Below the pieces are notes generated by a model. The model saw only the letters and a program-made list of their open reading frames with translations, had not been told where the DNA came from and ran no database searches. The position numbers and the translations under genes are program-made. Shown piece by piece: positions 26,060-38,600 of a stretch of DNA of 64,000 nucleotides. Source of the stretch: Vespula vulgaris (Eukaryota > Arthropoda > Insecta > Hymenoptera > Vespidae). Position 1 is the stretch's first letter; every line of letters starts with the position of its first letter. The stretch covers positions 9,680,400 through 9,744,399 of the forward strand of contig NC_066586.1 of assembly GCF_905475345.1 (NCBI RefSeq), in the 5' to 3' direction.

Positions 26060-26094
<35 letters not shown>
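26002..26094. repeat. (GA)n microsatellite, long
   Basis: About 93 bases of GA with three short interruptions. The 182-residue plus frame and the serine/leucine-repeat minus frames over it are repeat artefacts. Confidence 0.97.
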
Positions 26095-27655
26095 ACCGAT
26101 GACTCCCATAAGAACGCGGCACGTACACGCTCACGGCGACCGTGAGCCGGCTGAAAATGGATTCGAACGATGTGTACGATCGTTATTGGTTTACGATGCC
26201 ATGCTTACGTCATTATCTTATGTGTTACATGGGAAGCATCGGTCAGAGATTTTCCATAGAATGGAATCCTGCCATTCGCGTATCTGCATGATGGACGTTG
26301 CTCTTTCTCTTTCTTTCTCTTACTTTTCTAGGAAACTCTTCTATCGATCCAGTGCGGCAATAAGTTATTCTTCTTCACACTCTAACATACTCAAAATTAA
26401 TAGTGCCTGTCAAGTAAACCTGTTATATACATATAATGGAATGTACTCTTCACTCTTTAAATTCACTAATTTTGCGATGAAGATAGACACTGTATTTATT
26501 GAGCAGCAATTGAATTTTTAACTTGATTTGAAACTTCCTTTTTGCGTAATGATAATGAATGGTATTTCTAAGTCTACTAAAGCTGTTTTCCAGTTTGTCC
26601 GATATCTTTCTTTAGTTGGAGTTTTCGTCAAATCAACAGATGTATGGAAGAAGAAACGCAAAGGAAATTGTGTGAACGACAAGATAGAAACGAGTTGTAG
26701 ATCTTCGGAAACGTTTCACCTTTGATATTATCAAAGGTACTAGACTTTTCCAAATATGTTTTATCGTATCTCAAGGGATTGCATCTGATCTGAAGGGTTT
26801 CGAATCGATTCAACGTTGTCACGGCTACTAGCCCTTTTTCGGAGGATGATATAAACATCCATTTCGTTTCAGAAACGAGATTCGATATCTATCGTTATAC
26901 CAGATCCCCACTTTTGCCCTCAGCCGGCACTGTCTAAATTGGATCTTAATACGCTCTACTAGCTGGCACGTCCTAATCCGTGATAGGAATGAGGTAAATC
27001 CCCACGTAATTCGATATAGAAGCAGAATTTTTTTCAAGCAGATGATCGATGTAATTTTTATCCTTCGTTTTTTTTTTTGTTATTTAGATTTATGTCACTA
27101 CGGTCGAGAGATATTGAACAATTTTGCTTTGTTTTTCCCTTTCAAACAGAGATTTCAAGAGTTTTTCACTTTCTAACGACTACATCGAAAATAAAATCGA
27201 CATCAATGGAAATAGCTTAGGGCAGTTTTCTTTCTGCAGCAGATCATGCTGACCATCTTCGTAGTCTCTTTCATAACTGTCCTTTCTACTCCATGATTCG
27301 AGATACCGTTAAACTAAGCACGTTTTGCTCATCGGGAACGAAAGGTCTGACAACGTTAATAATAAGAAACGAGCTGTAGGTAGCCTGTTCTCAGCGAGTT
27401 ATTCGCGGATTAGTTCATGGAGGAAGGGAATACTTTAGTGCATCGAAGTGTCGTCCGCATCTAAGTATCCTATTTATCATATTCTAGCGGTTCATTGAAT
27501 GCTGAGAAAGTGGTCTCGTCTTGGAAGACTCTCTCTACTAATTACATGTACTTGGATATATTTTATCGTGAATTTTAATGGCTAGAGTATGTTTCTGACA
27601 CGAATTCCTTGAAGATTAATGTTCTTTTCATTCTTCTTCTCAGAGTGCTTCTCCA
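26095..27655. other. Noncoding stretch
   Basis: Several short open frames but no recognisable protein or RNA. Confidence 0.5.
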
Positions 27656-28470
27656 TTACTGAAGGTCGGCAATCAACTTACTAAATTTCTTTTTATCTGA
27701 TAGTACAGCCTGAACAGTTCTTCAAGCTTCCTAATGTCGACAATAATCGGACGCTATAACCACACGCTAAACCTAGCATTTGGGTATTGGGACTGGATAC
27801 TCAATTTCGAAATCTGTCGTTCATCATTACATAATCAATTTGATTACGAATTATGTTGATAGGTATATATACTAGCGATGTCCATGTATATAATCTCCAA
27901 GATGGTAAGTGAAATAACGTGTTTGTAATAATCAGATTTTTCTCTTGGCAGAATTGTATCAAAGTCTTCTCTTTCGTTTCTTATGCCCAGTCCGAACAAT
28001 TTCCTAGCAGTTATCGGTATTTTTTCAATATTTGCATTAAATTCCCATAATCAAGTTAATATTTTCTTCCTTCGTAGGATTATATAATTCTTCTAGTTCT
28101 TTATAGAAATCTAAAATCTTCGCCAGATCTTTGTCCGTCGTAGGCGCATATGCTTTGATAATATTTAACTTTTTGACTTTGTTATTAAATTGGAGTATTA
28201 TGATTCTATTTGGAAGTGGAATAAAGTTAATAGTAGCCTTATCTAAGTATCTATTAATAATTAAGGTAAATATTTGATTCTGAAGCTTTAACGGACTAAT
28301 AGATGATTTTGTCAATTCTTCTTGTCATTATTGTACCATTTAATCTCACTCAGTTCCATCACTTTAATTCCTGAGTGATCTATTTCCATAGCCACAATCA
28401 CATCGAAAATATTTCCTCTTTCTGACAGGTTTTTGAAAAGTTTCCTTCTTTACTATCTATATTTGAAGGT
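27656..28470 (-). pseudogene. RTE-type LINE endonuclease relic
   Basis: Read right to left: near 28350-28440 the translation gives GIKVMELSEIKWYNND, then at 28037-28315 IIILQFNNKVKKLNIIKAYA with APTTDKD and FYKELEEL, then INLIMGI. Below about 28010 it gives RKLFGLGIRNER, NLIITNTLF, RLYTWTS and RNQIDYVMMNDR. These follow the order of an RTE-type endonuclease: GISEVRW, IxAYAPT, FYxxLE, VxGDFNAKIG, GLGxRNERG, IxNTxFxxxxxRxYTWxSPDGxxRNQIDYIL. The GDFNA block itself is lost and frames shift at least twice. No RT follows within the window. Confidence 0.82.
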
Positions 28471-28865
28471 TCTTTCTTATTTTGTTTTCGGTCAAGTACC
28501 ATAGTACATTCGTTATTATATGTAAGATTGTAAATTGAAATTTTTTTAATCTGTTGATATTACAAATCGAGCTAAACTTAGGACTCAAGACTATAAGTCC
28601 ATAATAGTTTTAAGATACATTTATAGAATATTAATTTGCTATTTAAGAAGAGCTTGGATTTGGCTCCTAATAATCCGTACATTTTATTTAACTGCGCTCC
28701 AAATTGTTTCCTCTTTTGCCATAGTTTCTGACTTTTCCCTATCAATCTGCTCGCGTTCTAAATATTTTAATTTTAGAACGTTATTTCATTTTCATATTTC
28801 ACGTCCTATGCCATAATTCAAGATAATCAGTTTTTGATCAGGCAATGAAATTTTTATCAGGGGGA
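28471..28865. other. Unassigned flank of the minus-strand LINE relic
   Basis: AT-rich with no frame. It may be the 5' region of the LINE. Confidence 0.3.
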
Positions 28866-29400
28866 TTGATTTTAAGGAACGTGAATTTGAGAATGAGCGA
28901 CGGGAGACATAAGTTGTAGGATAAAATAGAAGATCTGATAGATAATAAGAAATAGGCTGGAAAATAAATGACGCAATAGACAGAGGATTAAAATAAAGAT
29001 TTCAAATTGTTTATTTTTTTTTTACGCATGGTGTGCAAGAATGGATTCTCGTTTCAACGAGTTAGTCAGACAATGTTTAATAGAAGTTATGATAGAACAT
29101 AGACTATTCAACTAATTCTAAACTTATTGATTTTTGTCATATTGATACAGTCTTATAGATTTATCGCCGTCTTTATAAAATGCGGAACACACATTTATTA
29201 ACTGATTATCGCTCTTGCAAAATGCAGAATACAGATTTATTATTTAGTTACCTATTTTACAGATTTATTAATCAATCACTCATTGCATCGATAATTAATA
29301 TACAGATTAGTTAATTAGTAACCGGGTTTATATAATGATAAACACTAGATTTTTCTAACTGATTCTTTCCAACTACCTCCTTTTTAGACGCACTTGCCTC
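28866..29400. repeat. Interspersed repeat, copy 1 of a diverged pair
   Basis: Aligns by eye along most of its length with 31640-32185 in the same orientation. Shared words include AGATCTGATAGATAA, AAGATTTCAAAT, GATTTTTxxACxTAT-like words, CCGTCTTTATAAAAT, GCAGAATACAGAT and ACTGATTCxTTCCA. Inside, a unit of roughly 40-45 bases (AATGCAGAATACAGATTTATTA-like) recurs about three times. No coding. Family unknown. Confidence 0.75.
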
Positions 29401-29839
29401 ACCATCTAAAAGATATGCCGAAGATAACAAATTCGCTCCCTATCGGATAAGAATATTACCCTTATGATTCTGATTTAAAATGTAATAAGGAGTTTATTGT
29501 ATTATCAAGCAAGGTGTGGCTGACGTACATTTACATACACAGCAAACTGTTTGAATTTGTTTATATAGAATTATAATTGATTCGATAATCGTTCCATTTT
29601 ATAAATCATTCTTCTTATCGTTTTTCTTTTGTACTTCGTTTCAAAAAGTCGATTTTTGTATCTTTCTGTAAGTTAAATAAAATGAGAAGATTTATGAAAT
29701 TTTCGAACAAGGAAAATTTTTAAACCATTAATTTTCAAATAATCATTTTACTAAGTACAACTCGATGCAGACAAATTTTCATATAACAAAAATGAAGTTC
29801 TTTCTGATTTTCTAATACAGTAAGCACTTGCTCTAGTCT
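29401..29839. other. Noncoding spacer between repeat copy 1 and a CpG-rich island
   Basis: Nothing recognised. Confidence 0.45.
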
Positions 29840-30240
29840 TTCAAGGTATTCCCATAGTCCGTGGGCTCCTCTCTTGACCGACTCTTTCCCAATTCAACTA
29901 GCGAGCGTGCAAAGAGGCACGCTCGACTCGTCGCCGAGATCGGCACGGCCAGCCAATCTAAATGAGTGCAGACACCATGCGAGTTGTCATGCGGACTCCG
30001 TGGGTCCGTGCCTTCACGCGTGACTGCCCCGACTGACTCCTCTTCTCTTCTCTTCTTTACACTAGCACGCTCGGAAACGATTCTTTTTCTGCGGACAGAC
30101 GAGCTCGCGCGCACTTCTCGTGAGAACGGCGCTGATACGCTCTCTCAATTCTACAGGCGCTACGCCGTGAACTTGCCGATCGTAGAGTGCGAGAGGAGAA
30201 GGAGGTGGAAGACATCGCGAAAAATTTTCGTTCTCCTCTT
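29840..30240 (+). promoter_or_regulatory. CpG-rich island, possible promoter or 5' UTR exon
   Basis: Much richer in GC and CpG than the flanks (for example GAGCTCGCGCGCACTTCTCG, CGCTACGCCGTGAAC). Overlapping open frames on both strands have no recognisable domain, as is typical of CpG-rich DNA. Orientation is not established; plus is a guess. It could be a transcription start region or an unrecognised exon. Confidence 0.3.
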
Positions 30241-30325
30241 TACCCTCAGCATTATTCAAGAATACCCGCTGACTGGGATAACAAGCCTCGTGCGATACAA
30301 ATACATACATATGTATATCGTATGA

Positions 30326-30327
<2 letters not shown>

Positions 30328-30361
<34 letters not shown>

Positions 30362-30432
30362 GTGTGTATATGTATGTATATATATGTGTATATATATATA
30401 TATATGTGTGTGTGTGTATGTATGTATATGTA
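30328..30432. repeat. Compound (TA)n-(TG)n-(TATG)n microsatellite
   Basis: Roughly 30 bases of TA, then alternating TGTG, TATG and TA words. Frames rich in Tyr, Ile and Val across it are artefacts. Confidence 0.95.
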
Positions 30433-31639
30433 AGCGCCACTTTAATGGTGGATAGGAGACACCAAAACGATGAAAAATATTTATATAAGCACGCCGTCAA
30501 TTTGACCTTGTATCCGAGTTAGAGCAATTTGAGTAATAAAAATAATAGTGTTAGAGAACATCAGACATATGACATATGAGATAGTTTTGCGACAGCAATT
30601 GCTTTATCCGCATCATGTTATAAGCACTTAAGAACCAAGATTTTCTTTCAAGAGTCATTTTTTGAAGTTGGTTCCTAGGTGATTCTACAAAGATAGGAAT
30701 TATTTAATAGTATTATAGCCACAGCTCTTTCAATATATTTAATGAATAATTGACTTAAAATATGAAACAAGATATATTATTATTGTTGCAAAAGCGACCA
30801 GTCGATAAAATATATACTTATGATTTTATAAGCATTTTCTGAAAATATATGGTTAGAGAACCGAGAAAGTTTCCAAGAAACTGGACTTTAAGTGGAAGAG
30901 TTAAAGAATAATTATTTGAAATTTTATATTTAAAATAAAAACTGTATTCTTATTGTATTAATACTATTTTAACTGGTATTTATTTTACCAAGAAAAAAGA
31001 AAGACTTCTTCAGCTGCAATCACAAATTTGTTCCTTTCATAGGAGAACAATTAAAACCAATCAATACCAAAATAATTTTCAGTTATATTATTTTAAAAGT
31101 AAATTCGCTGTTATTTAAAAAAAAATAAAGAAATTAGAATTTTAATAAAAGTTATATGGAATTGATTTAAGTAAAGACATAAATACAATTAAACAGGTAA
31201 ATTTAATATCACTAGAGATGACCTGAATATTGGGTTTTACCGAATAGATATGCGTACTTTAATGTTCGGCTAGCCGTTTTGCAAATTCATAGAAAATAAA
31301 AAAATGTCATATCTATACAATAAAAATATCATTAAAATGTCAAATTCATTGTTAAAAAAAAGGAAAATATATAAGGAAAAGAAAAATACATTAAAAGAAA
31401 AAAAAAGTATAAATGAATCGAGAAAGAAAAATACATGCCCATCTTATACCAATTTTCCTCAAAATAATATATTTTTGTTTCGTTAAAAGAGAAATCGAAA
31501 AGGTGTTTGGAAGATTATTACGATCAAATGTCGAATGTTTCAAAATGCTCTAATACATACATGTGTTATACACCTAATACATACGTGGCATAATTCAAAA
31601 TGGTCACCTTTTGGTCGGGCCGTAAAATCTTAACTAGGG
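30433..31639. other. AT-rich noncoding stretch
   Basis: No gene recognised. Lysine-rich frame at 31304-31486 reflects A-rich sequence. Confidence 0.5.
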
Positions 31640-32185
31640 ATTGAATGTAAGAAACGTAAATTCGATGAAAGCGACGAGACAAAGAGACATAAGTCAACAG
31701 GATGACATAGAAGGAGATCTGATAGATAAATAGGATGAAAAACAAAAAAGGCAGTAATCAGAGTTACAAAATAAGATTTCAAATGTTTATCTTCTCTATG
31801 AACAATGTACAAGAGTGGATTCTTATCTCAATGAATTAGACAATGTTCAGTAGGAGTCATGATAGACCATTCAACTGATTGCAAACTTATTGATTTTTCG
31901 ACGTATAAATGGTTTTATAAATTTATTACCGTCTTTATAAAATTTGGAATACATTATTATTAATGGATTATCATTATTAACTAATTATCGATCTTGCAGA
32001 ATACAGATCCATTTATCGATTTTATAGAATGTAGAATATGAATTTATTAATTAATTACCAGTATCACCGAATGCAGAATACAGATTTAAGAACTAATCAT
32101 GGATTTATTAGCTAATTAATGATCCAGTTTACAGAACGACAAATACTGACTGAGACTTTTTAAACTGATTCCTTCCATTTTCGAG
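31640..32185. repeat. Interspersed repeat, copy 2 of a diverged pair
   Basis: Same orientation as 28866-29400 and about 2.77 kb downstream. Diverged by many substitutions and small indels, but collinear from GATTGAATGTAAGAAACGT at the left to ACTGATTCCTTCCATTTT at the right. Confidence 0.75.
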
Positions 32186-32517
32186 CGTGAGTGAAGAAAG
32201 AAATAAATGTACGTAGGAAGTATTATCATTATTCAATAAATTTCTGTTAAGGTTTTTTGCCTATTTTTGTATAAAATAAAAAAATTCCATTCAGAACTAG
32301 GTAAACACTTACAAGAATAAGCGAAAGAGTTTCTGTTGAAGTGGAAAATGTATGTATATGAAGATAAAAGGAATAGATTGCTTCCTTTGAAAAATCAATT
32401 CTGTTACATTGCAATTTCCTAAAAGTTGATTTTGAATATTTAATTAATATTTATATTTTATAAATTTTAATATAGAAATAAAAAATATAAATAAATGTTA
32501 AATAAATATTATGTTTC

Positions 32518-32566
<49 letters not shown>

Positions 32567-35457
32567 TTTATTTTTGTATATTTATAGCATACATTCGTCT
32601 AATAAATGTATTGTATCTTATGATTTTAACAGACTCAACAGAAGCCTAAATGATGTTGCTGACTATATTGTCTATGTTATGGAAATGTCTATATTGTCTA
32701 TATTAATATATAATGTCTATATGAATGAAAATAGATAATTCTAGAAGAATCGAAAATCGTAGCGTTGATATGCAATGGAAACAGAATAATTATACAATGT
32801 TGCTTACTGAAAGAATCCTAACAATTTCATTATTATCCTATTCAATATTAAGCATAAGAAGCACATAAGAAATTTTCTTGCTATAAGCAATTTACATGTA
32901 AATACAAAGGGATCCTTCCAATATTGAACGGCAAACAACGATATCTAGTAGGCGCAAACGTTTACGATAAGAAATGTCGCGCATAACGTAACAGAAGTAC
33001 CATTTCCAGTTGACAGGAATCGGACGATTCAATTAAAGTTGTTTGACGAGATGTAAATGTCCGTGGAATGACTGTGGGTATAGATAAAACTGATTCAAAG
33101 CAACGATAAGTGTAGTTCTGTCATATATATTTAATGTGCGATGACAGAAGTATAGAATTCGATAGTGTGATGCGTTTGATGCGGTAACGATCGAAGGCAC
33201 GGCGAATCGTGTTGCACCATGCATTACGACGAAGCCATGTATCTTGGAAATTGAAAGATACGAGACGTTTGAGGTGCCATTGCCCGTGTTTAATGCAATG
33301 CGTGTGTCATGTGTGTACATGTATGCGTGAAATACCAGAAAGACGAAAAACGAGCGTGGCATAAAGATCCAGAAGAATCGAAAATCGTAGCATTGAGATT
33401 GTAAGAGTTGTTGAACTTGTTCCGAGTCTTTGCGTTGTTTAGCGTTATTTATCTTGAGTCGTTGAGCTCTGTAGCGTTGTTTTATGTTGTTACATTAATG
33501 CATACGTATGTATCTCTATATATGTGTGTGCGTATATTTAGCTTTTCTTGTTTTATATTGCAACACTTTCCGGTTATTGACAAATTATCCAATCTTTCCA
33601 ATAAAAATTTTCCACGACAGTAATAATGATATGAATGCGTAAGAACGTTACAAAATACTGTATTGAAAATAATAATTCAGGTATATATAACATAGTTGCG
33701 ATAACCGGTTATGTCTGTGTTGCGTTGAATATCAAAACGACAGAAACAAGGTTTCTAGTTACGTAAGAAATATTTATGATATCAATTTTTGAATAACTTC
33801 TTTATAGATTCCGTTACGTCTTTGATCCTCGAAATATTATATTTATTTCCTAAAGTGCATACTTTTTTATATGAAATTAGAATGACGCGATTCGAATATT
33901 ATTGAGCCGAGTTTACGTCAGAGTCTTCCTAGAATTGAAGAATCCGGATACCCCTCCGTGAAGTCTGTCAAAGCACCAACAGAAAACGGCGATTAATGAT
34001 GCTCGTATAATCACTGTGGCCTCTCTTGATCTTGCACGCAGAGTTATAAGCATGATTCACGGCAGTCGACTCATCGTATAAATTCGTACTCGACCTAAAT
34101 GGAATTACGAAACACGCATTAAGAAACCTTTTATGTATATTAAAGAAATATACATAAAAATTTCTATAATTTGACTGCTATCTCATTCATTTCGTTTTTA
34201 TTATAGTTTAACGTTAATTCCGAAGTATGAAAAAGAAAATGTCTCTGCAATTTTCTGCGGAAGATAAAATAAGAATAAAAAGAAAATTATCGCGCAAAAA
34301 ATGTTACATCGTAATCTTTGAAACGCACAATACTGATAGATACTTACGAAAAGATTATCGACATCAATATTCTCGCATCGCCAGTCTTTCGATGCTAAAA
34401 AGTTATTAATTATTTTATAGAATTATTTTCTATATCGTTGAATATCGAGGTCAGTGTAGAAGAGAACGAAAGAAAACAGGGATTTTCAGACCTTTTGCGC
34501 TCATAGGCTTGATTCACTGGGACATTATACACGGGCAATAAGCAATAAGCATATAATGGCTTAAAAGCGATCTGAAACCAAGCTATGACTTATGATCACA
34601 GCTGCTACATCTCGACTAAACAATGTACCGCTGGGTATTCTTTTTTTCTGATCGATTGATTTGACCTAATTCTAGATGCTATCACTTCGTTATACAGCAA
34701 TAGAATTTTTTTGTTCAAATTTGTTCTTTTTGTAGGAATTTGATAGAAGAAAAAAAATAAGATCAAATGTTTAGTATACAAAAAATCATTATTTTGATAT
34801 GAAATTAAAGTTTAAAAGTCTAGGCGTTTCCAATAACATAAAATATTAAACAAGAATAACAATATATTATAAACTAACTTCTCACAAATTTGTACAAAAG
34901 AATGTAAAACATAAGAATATAAGACATGCCAATTTACATATTAAACATCTACTGCTTAACAACAAAGTTTGCTGCTTCAACAAAGGATCTTTGGCTACAT
35001 TTAAACATAACGACGTGAAGTACCTATAATTAAAGAAACGCGTTATTTCTCTCGTTCGAAAGCGTTCATTCGTCATCGTTGTAATAATCCGTACCCTAAA
35101 TAAATCGGATAAGGATTAATTCACACATTGTAGTTCACTCTCCGTTTCATCTTCGTTTCGATTTACGGTCACCGTGATTTTAACACTATTGTATGTAATT
35201 TAAATACACATATTCACACATTTCTAGTTCAATCACTGAATGATGAATTCAGTATTAGAATTTTGATGACCTCTTTTATCTATGGATAAAGAAGATTTTT
35301 GATCGCTCCATCCATTCCCACTTTTAACACTTTCGAAGTCCACAGAGTAGAATCTTCGAACATAATAGTTTCGTATCGTTTCAACTTCAAGCACGCAAAC
35401 ATTATCTTTCCTTTAAAGGTGACATTTTAGCTGTCACTTTAATAAAATTTATTGCGA
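32186..35457. other. Noncoding stretch
   Basis: Contains an (AT)n tract at 32520-32564 and a 26-base direct repeat at 32743-32768 and 33371-33396. A 109-codon minus frame (33033-33362) lies just inside the right copy but matches nothing I know. Confidence 0.5.
32520..32564. repeat. (AT)n microsatellite
   Basis: About 22 AT units. Confidence 0.97.
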
Positions 35458-35655
35458 TCAGTTAGCTCTAACATATCTTATGAAATACATTTTTGACATA
35501 AAAATTTGACTTCTAAATGTCCGGAACCACATCATACATGTTGAATCATCTACAGCATCAACTTCATATACAGTATAAATTTTTTCACAAGTTTGCGACG
35601 TACTTTGCTTTTTTGATAATAAAAGAACAAATATGACGAAAAAGTTTTTTGACAT
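35458..35655 (-). pseudogene. Mariner transposase N-terminal (HTH) relic
   Basis: The 65-codon frame contains STSQTCEKIYTVYEVDAVDD followed by STCMMWFRTFRSQIF. This matches the second helix-turn-helix of mariner transposases, which run xxxxTxxxIxxVYGxDAVxxSTxxxWFxRFRSGNFD. No PRSGRP or catalytic region follows in frame, and no terminal inverted repeats were found. It is probably an old, truncated mariner copy. Confidence 0.65.
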
Positions 35656-38600
35656 GTTTGACAGTTCTTGACAAGTTTTTGATATTTCCTAACACATTTA
35701 AAATTTCAGAGAAAGTGCTATAATACTTTCATAAAACGAAAAATAATATTTACATGCGTGAGGCTAATAATCATATAAAAAAAACGATATTCCTTTATAA
35801 GTCGGTCAATTGATCCAAGTAGGAAAACTCTTGAAGCATAACGCAACGAAAAAAATCGAATGTATGGAGAAACAATCCAGATTCGTCGTAAGTTCCCATT
35901 TAAATGACTATTTGATGAACATGGAGCGAAAGTCTTTCGTTGGATCGTTATTGCCACTTGTCTTCTAATGTTTTATAACAGTTATTTATTGACTTTTGCA
36001 AGATAATGATAACTGCAATATGACGACTTTAGCAGACAATGATAACAAAAGTGAGATGTACAAGAAAAGAGTTAAGAATCGATCTCTCATCTTTGTTCTT
36101 TGTTAAGAGGAAATAATATTGTTATATTACCTATGATCGTATGTATGATCCTTATTAGATAACTTATGATTTATACAAAACGATTTACACAATTAATCGT
36201 GTTAAGATTTATAAAACGGATGTAAGCTACGATAAGGAGGATCGAAGGGATAACTACGATGATAAGTCTACAGTTACTCGTAAGGAAAACACTAAGAAAC
36301 ATAGAAATCAAAAGAAAAAGGAGTACGATACAATGAAGTAAGAAATATAATAGGTCTAAGTTACGAGCATGTAGTCCTACTTTAACCTGCACAAGCATAT
36401 CGACGTACCTATATCGTACATAGTTAGGCAAGCTCGTTGAGAGCAAGTTCGCAATAGTAGGTGGTTAGTAAGTGATAGTCTCGGGCCTTTTGTGAGACTC
36501 GAAGCTCGGCAACGCGTTAAATCGTCTTTGTTGGACGGTTTGACGTTAACACCACTTCGATTTACACTTATTGCGGTTGGGTTACATCTGCTACGACGTC
36601 GAGAATTCGCGTTTACATAGGACGCCATTTTTCTCCTCGCACTTGAGTACTTGAGTCGCTTTAAATGCGAATACCTTCTCTTACCGATCGAGTAAAACTC
36701 CGCTAAAACCTCCATTGATCTTTGTGACCCTTTGCCAGAGTCGCACGGTTTTTAGGTTTATCGTGCGAATTCTACGGGAGCTCTTCCGAAAACAATCCAT
36801 TCGCGTATATATACACTGACTTGCAATCGCTCTTAACTTTGTTTCTTGCTTGTTCGAGATACCGTTGGAATTATTTTATGAACGAGTAATAATGTCTTCA
36901 ATTATCTCTTTGGATTATCTTCCTCTTAACTTTCGAGTGAAATTAAAGGAACATTCTACGGTAGGAAATCGATTATTCGAGATAATTAGAGAGGGCAAAA
37001 GATTTCATACAAATGGATTTAGAGAACAATAATTAATATGAGAATAATTGCCATAGATGTTACCTCTGATAGATCCCATTAATATAATAATTAAACATTC
37101 TTAGATTTGATCGAATTAAATTTTGTAATTTTTCAAATTACCAGTTGCCTTATATACGACTTTTCGTTGAACCCGTATATCGACACGATAAGCAATAAAA
37201 ATAAAGTAAGACAATTAACGTGGTCCGATGTGAATATAGGAAAAGTAAGAGAGTGAATCGCTTTAACGATTTATCACTTTTGCCTCGTGTTCCTTGATTT
37301 ATTTGATGGTCCGGACGTACCGTTCGAATTCGTTCTCCGAAGAGGAACGGAGCTCGCAAGTCGGTGTGTAAGTCGATGAAGGGAGAACGCGATTACCGCA
37401 TTCGCGTTGCACGTCTCTTGCATTTCGTAACCCCGTGACGAGACAAGAAGGCTCCTAAGAATACGAAAAGACCGTCTGAGTGACCGCTGTTCTCTTCGTT
37501 CGAGATATACCTGCCTTCGGGTTACTAACCTGCCCGATCGATAGCCATAGAATCCATTCAAAGGAATCGCCTCCAAAAATATCTTCGTGCTTTCGACGAA
37601 TTTGATATAAGAGCTCGCTCATCCAATAAATTTTACGTGAATTGGTGTATTCGTTCTTTTTGTGAATACGTCAATCTCCCATAAATGCAGCAAGAATAGG
37701 AATAAGCTTGAAAATATTTGTGAATTGCAGATATAGTCTTTGTACTTGTATATATATTATCTTATGATTTTACTGTGACATCGATACATTTATTTTTGGC
37801 ACAGTGATAATTTAATAGAAAAAAAGTTTAATTGAGAATCATAACGAGAGCGAGTAGTATCGGTATCCTTCATATTCTAATAACTTATCGATTTATTGTA
37901 TTTTAGATACCGTATTTCAGACAAGACGTTACAGAATTATAAAATTTTTTTCAAAGCAAAATCCAAAGCTCCCTATAACCGAGTAATAAAACGCTTGTCC
38001 TCGAAGAAAGAATAAAAGAAAAGAGCATCGTGAAGGCGATGTAAGGTTCGTAATTCGAGGAGGACCATAAAAAGATAAAAAAAAAACGATCAAAGGAGAA
38101 CGGAACGATCGAAAATTTCAAAGTCTTAGCGGAAGCAGTGAGATACTACTTATCCCTCTTCCGACGAGGTATCTGGCTCTTGGCCAAGCCGAAATGCTTA
38201 CTTGGCTTGTCAGTTGGACTACGTCTTCTGCGCGAGTTTACGATGTCGCACGAACAACGTGCAACGACCTCGTGATCTTGAACTTGTCGGTATTTCGACA
38301 TAGCCACAACGGACGTCGTCGCGTCGTACTTATTCGTCGAAATGTTAAACACCACGAGGAGAGAAGAGGAGAGGATTCTGCATTACTGGTGGGTCGCTGA
38401 GGGAAACCAGTGCGCGAGAATGACAGAAAGAGGACGGAAGGACGGATGGAAGGAAGTAAAAGGCCAATATTAGGAAGGGAGAGAAAGACAAACAGAAATA
38501 CGTTTGAATTTTTATTGCTATTAGGAAATAGTATGTGCTCAGCGCAATACTGTAGTCATATATTCACGGATGTCAAGATATGGCTACGGAGGGAGAGTAC

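Noticed and set aside
25973..26521. 182-codon plus-strand frame starting with Arg-Glu repeats
   Set aside because: The N-terminal third is the GA microsatellite and the rest has no known motif.
28866..32185. Intact LTR retrotransposon bounded by the repeat pair
   Set aside because: The repeats are too diverged, lack obvious TG/CA ends, and the DNA between encodes no Gag or Pol.
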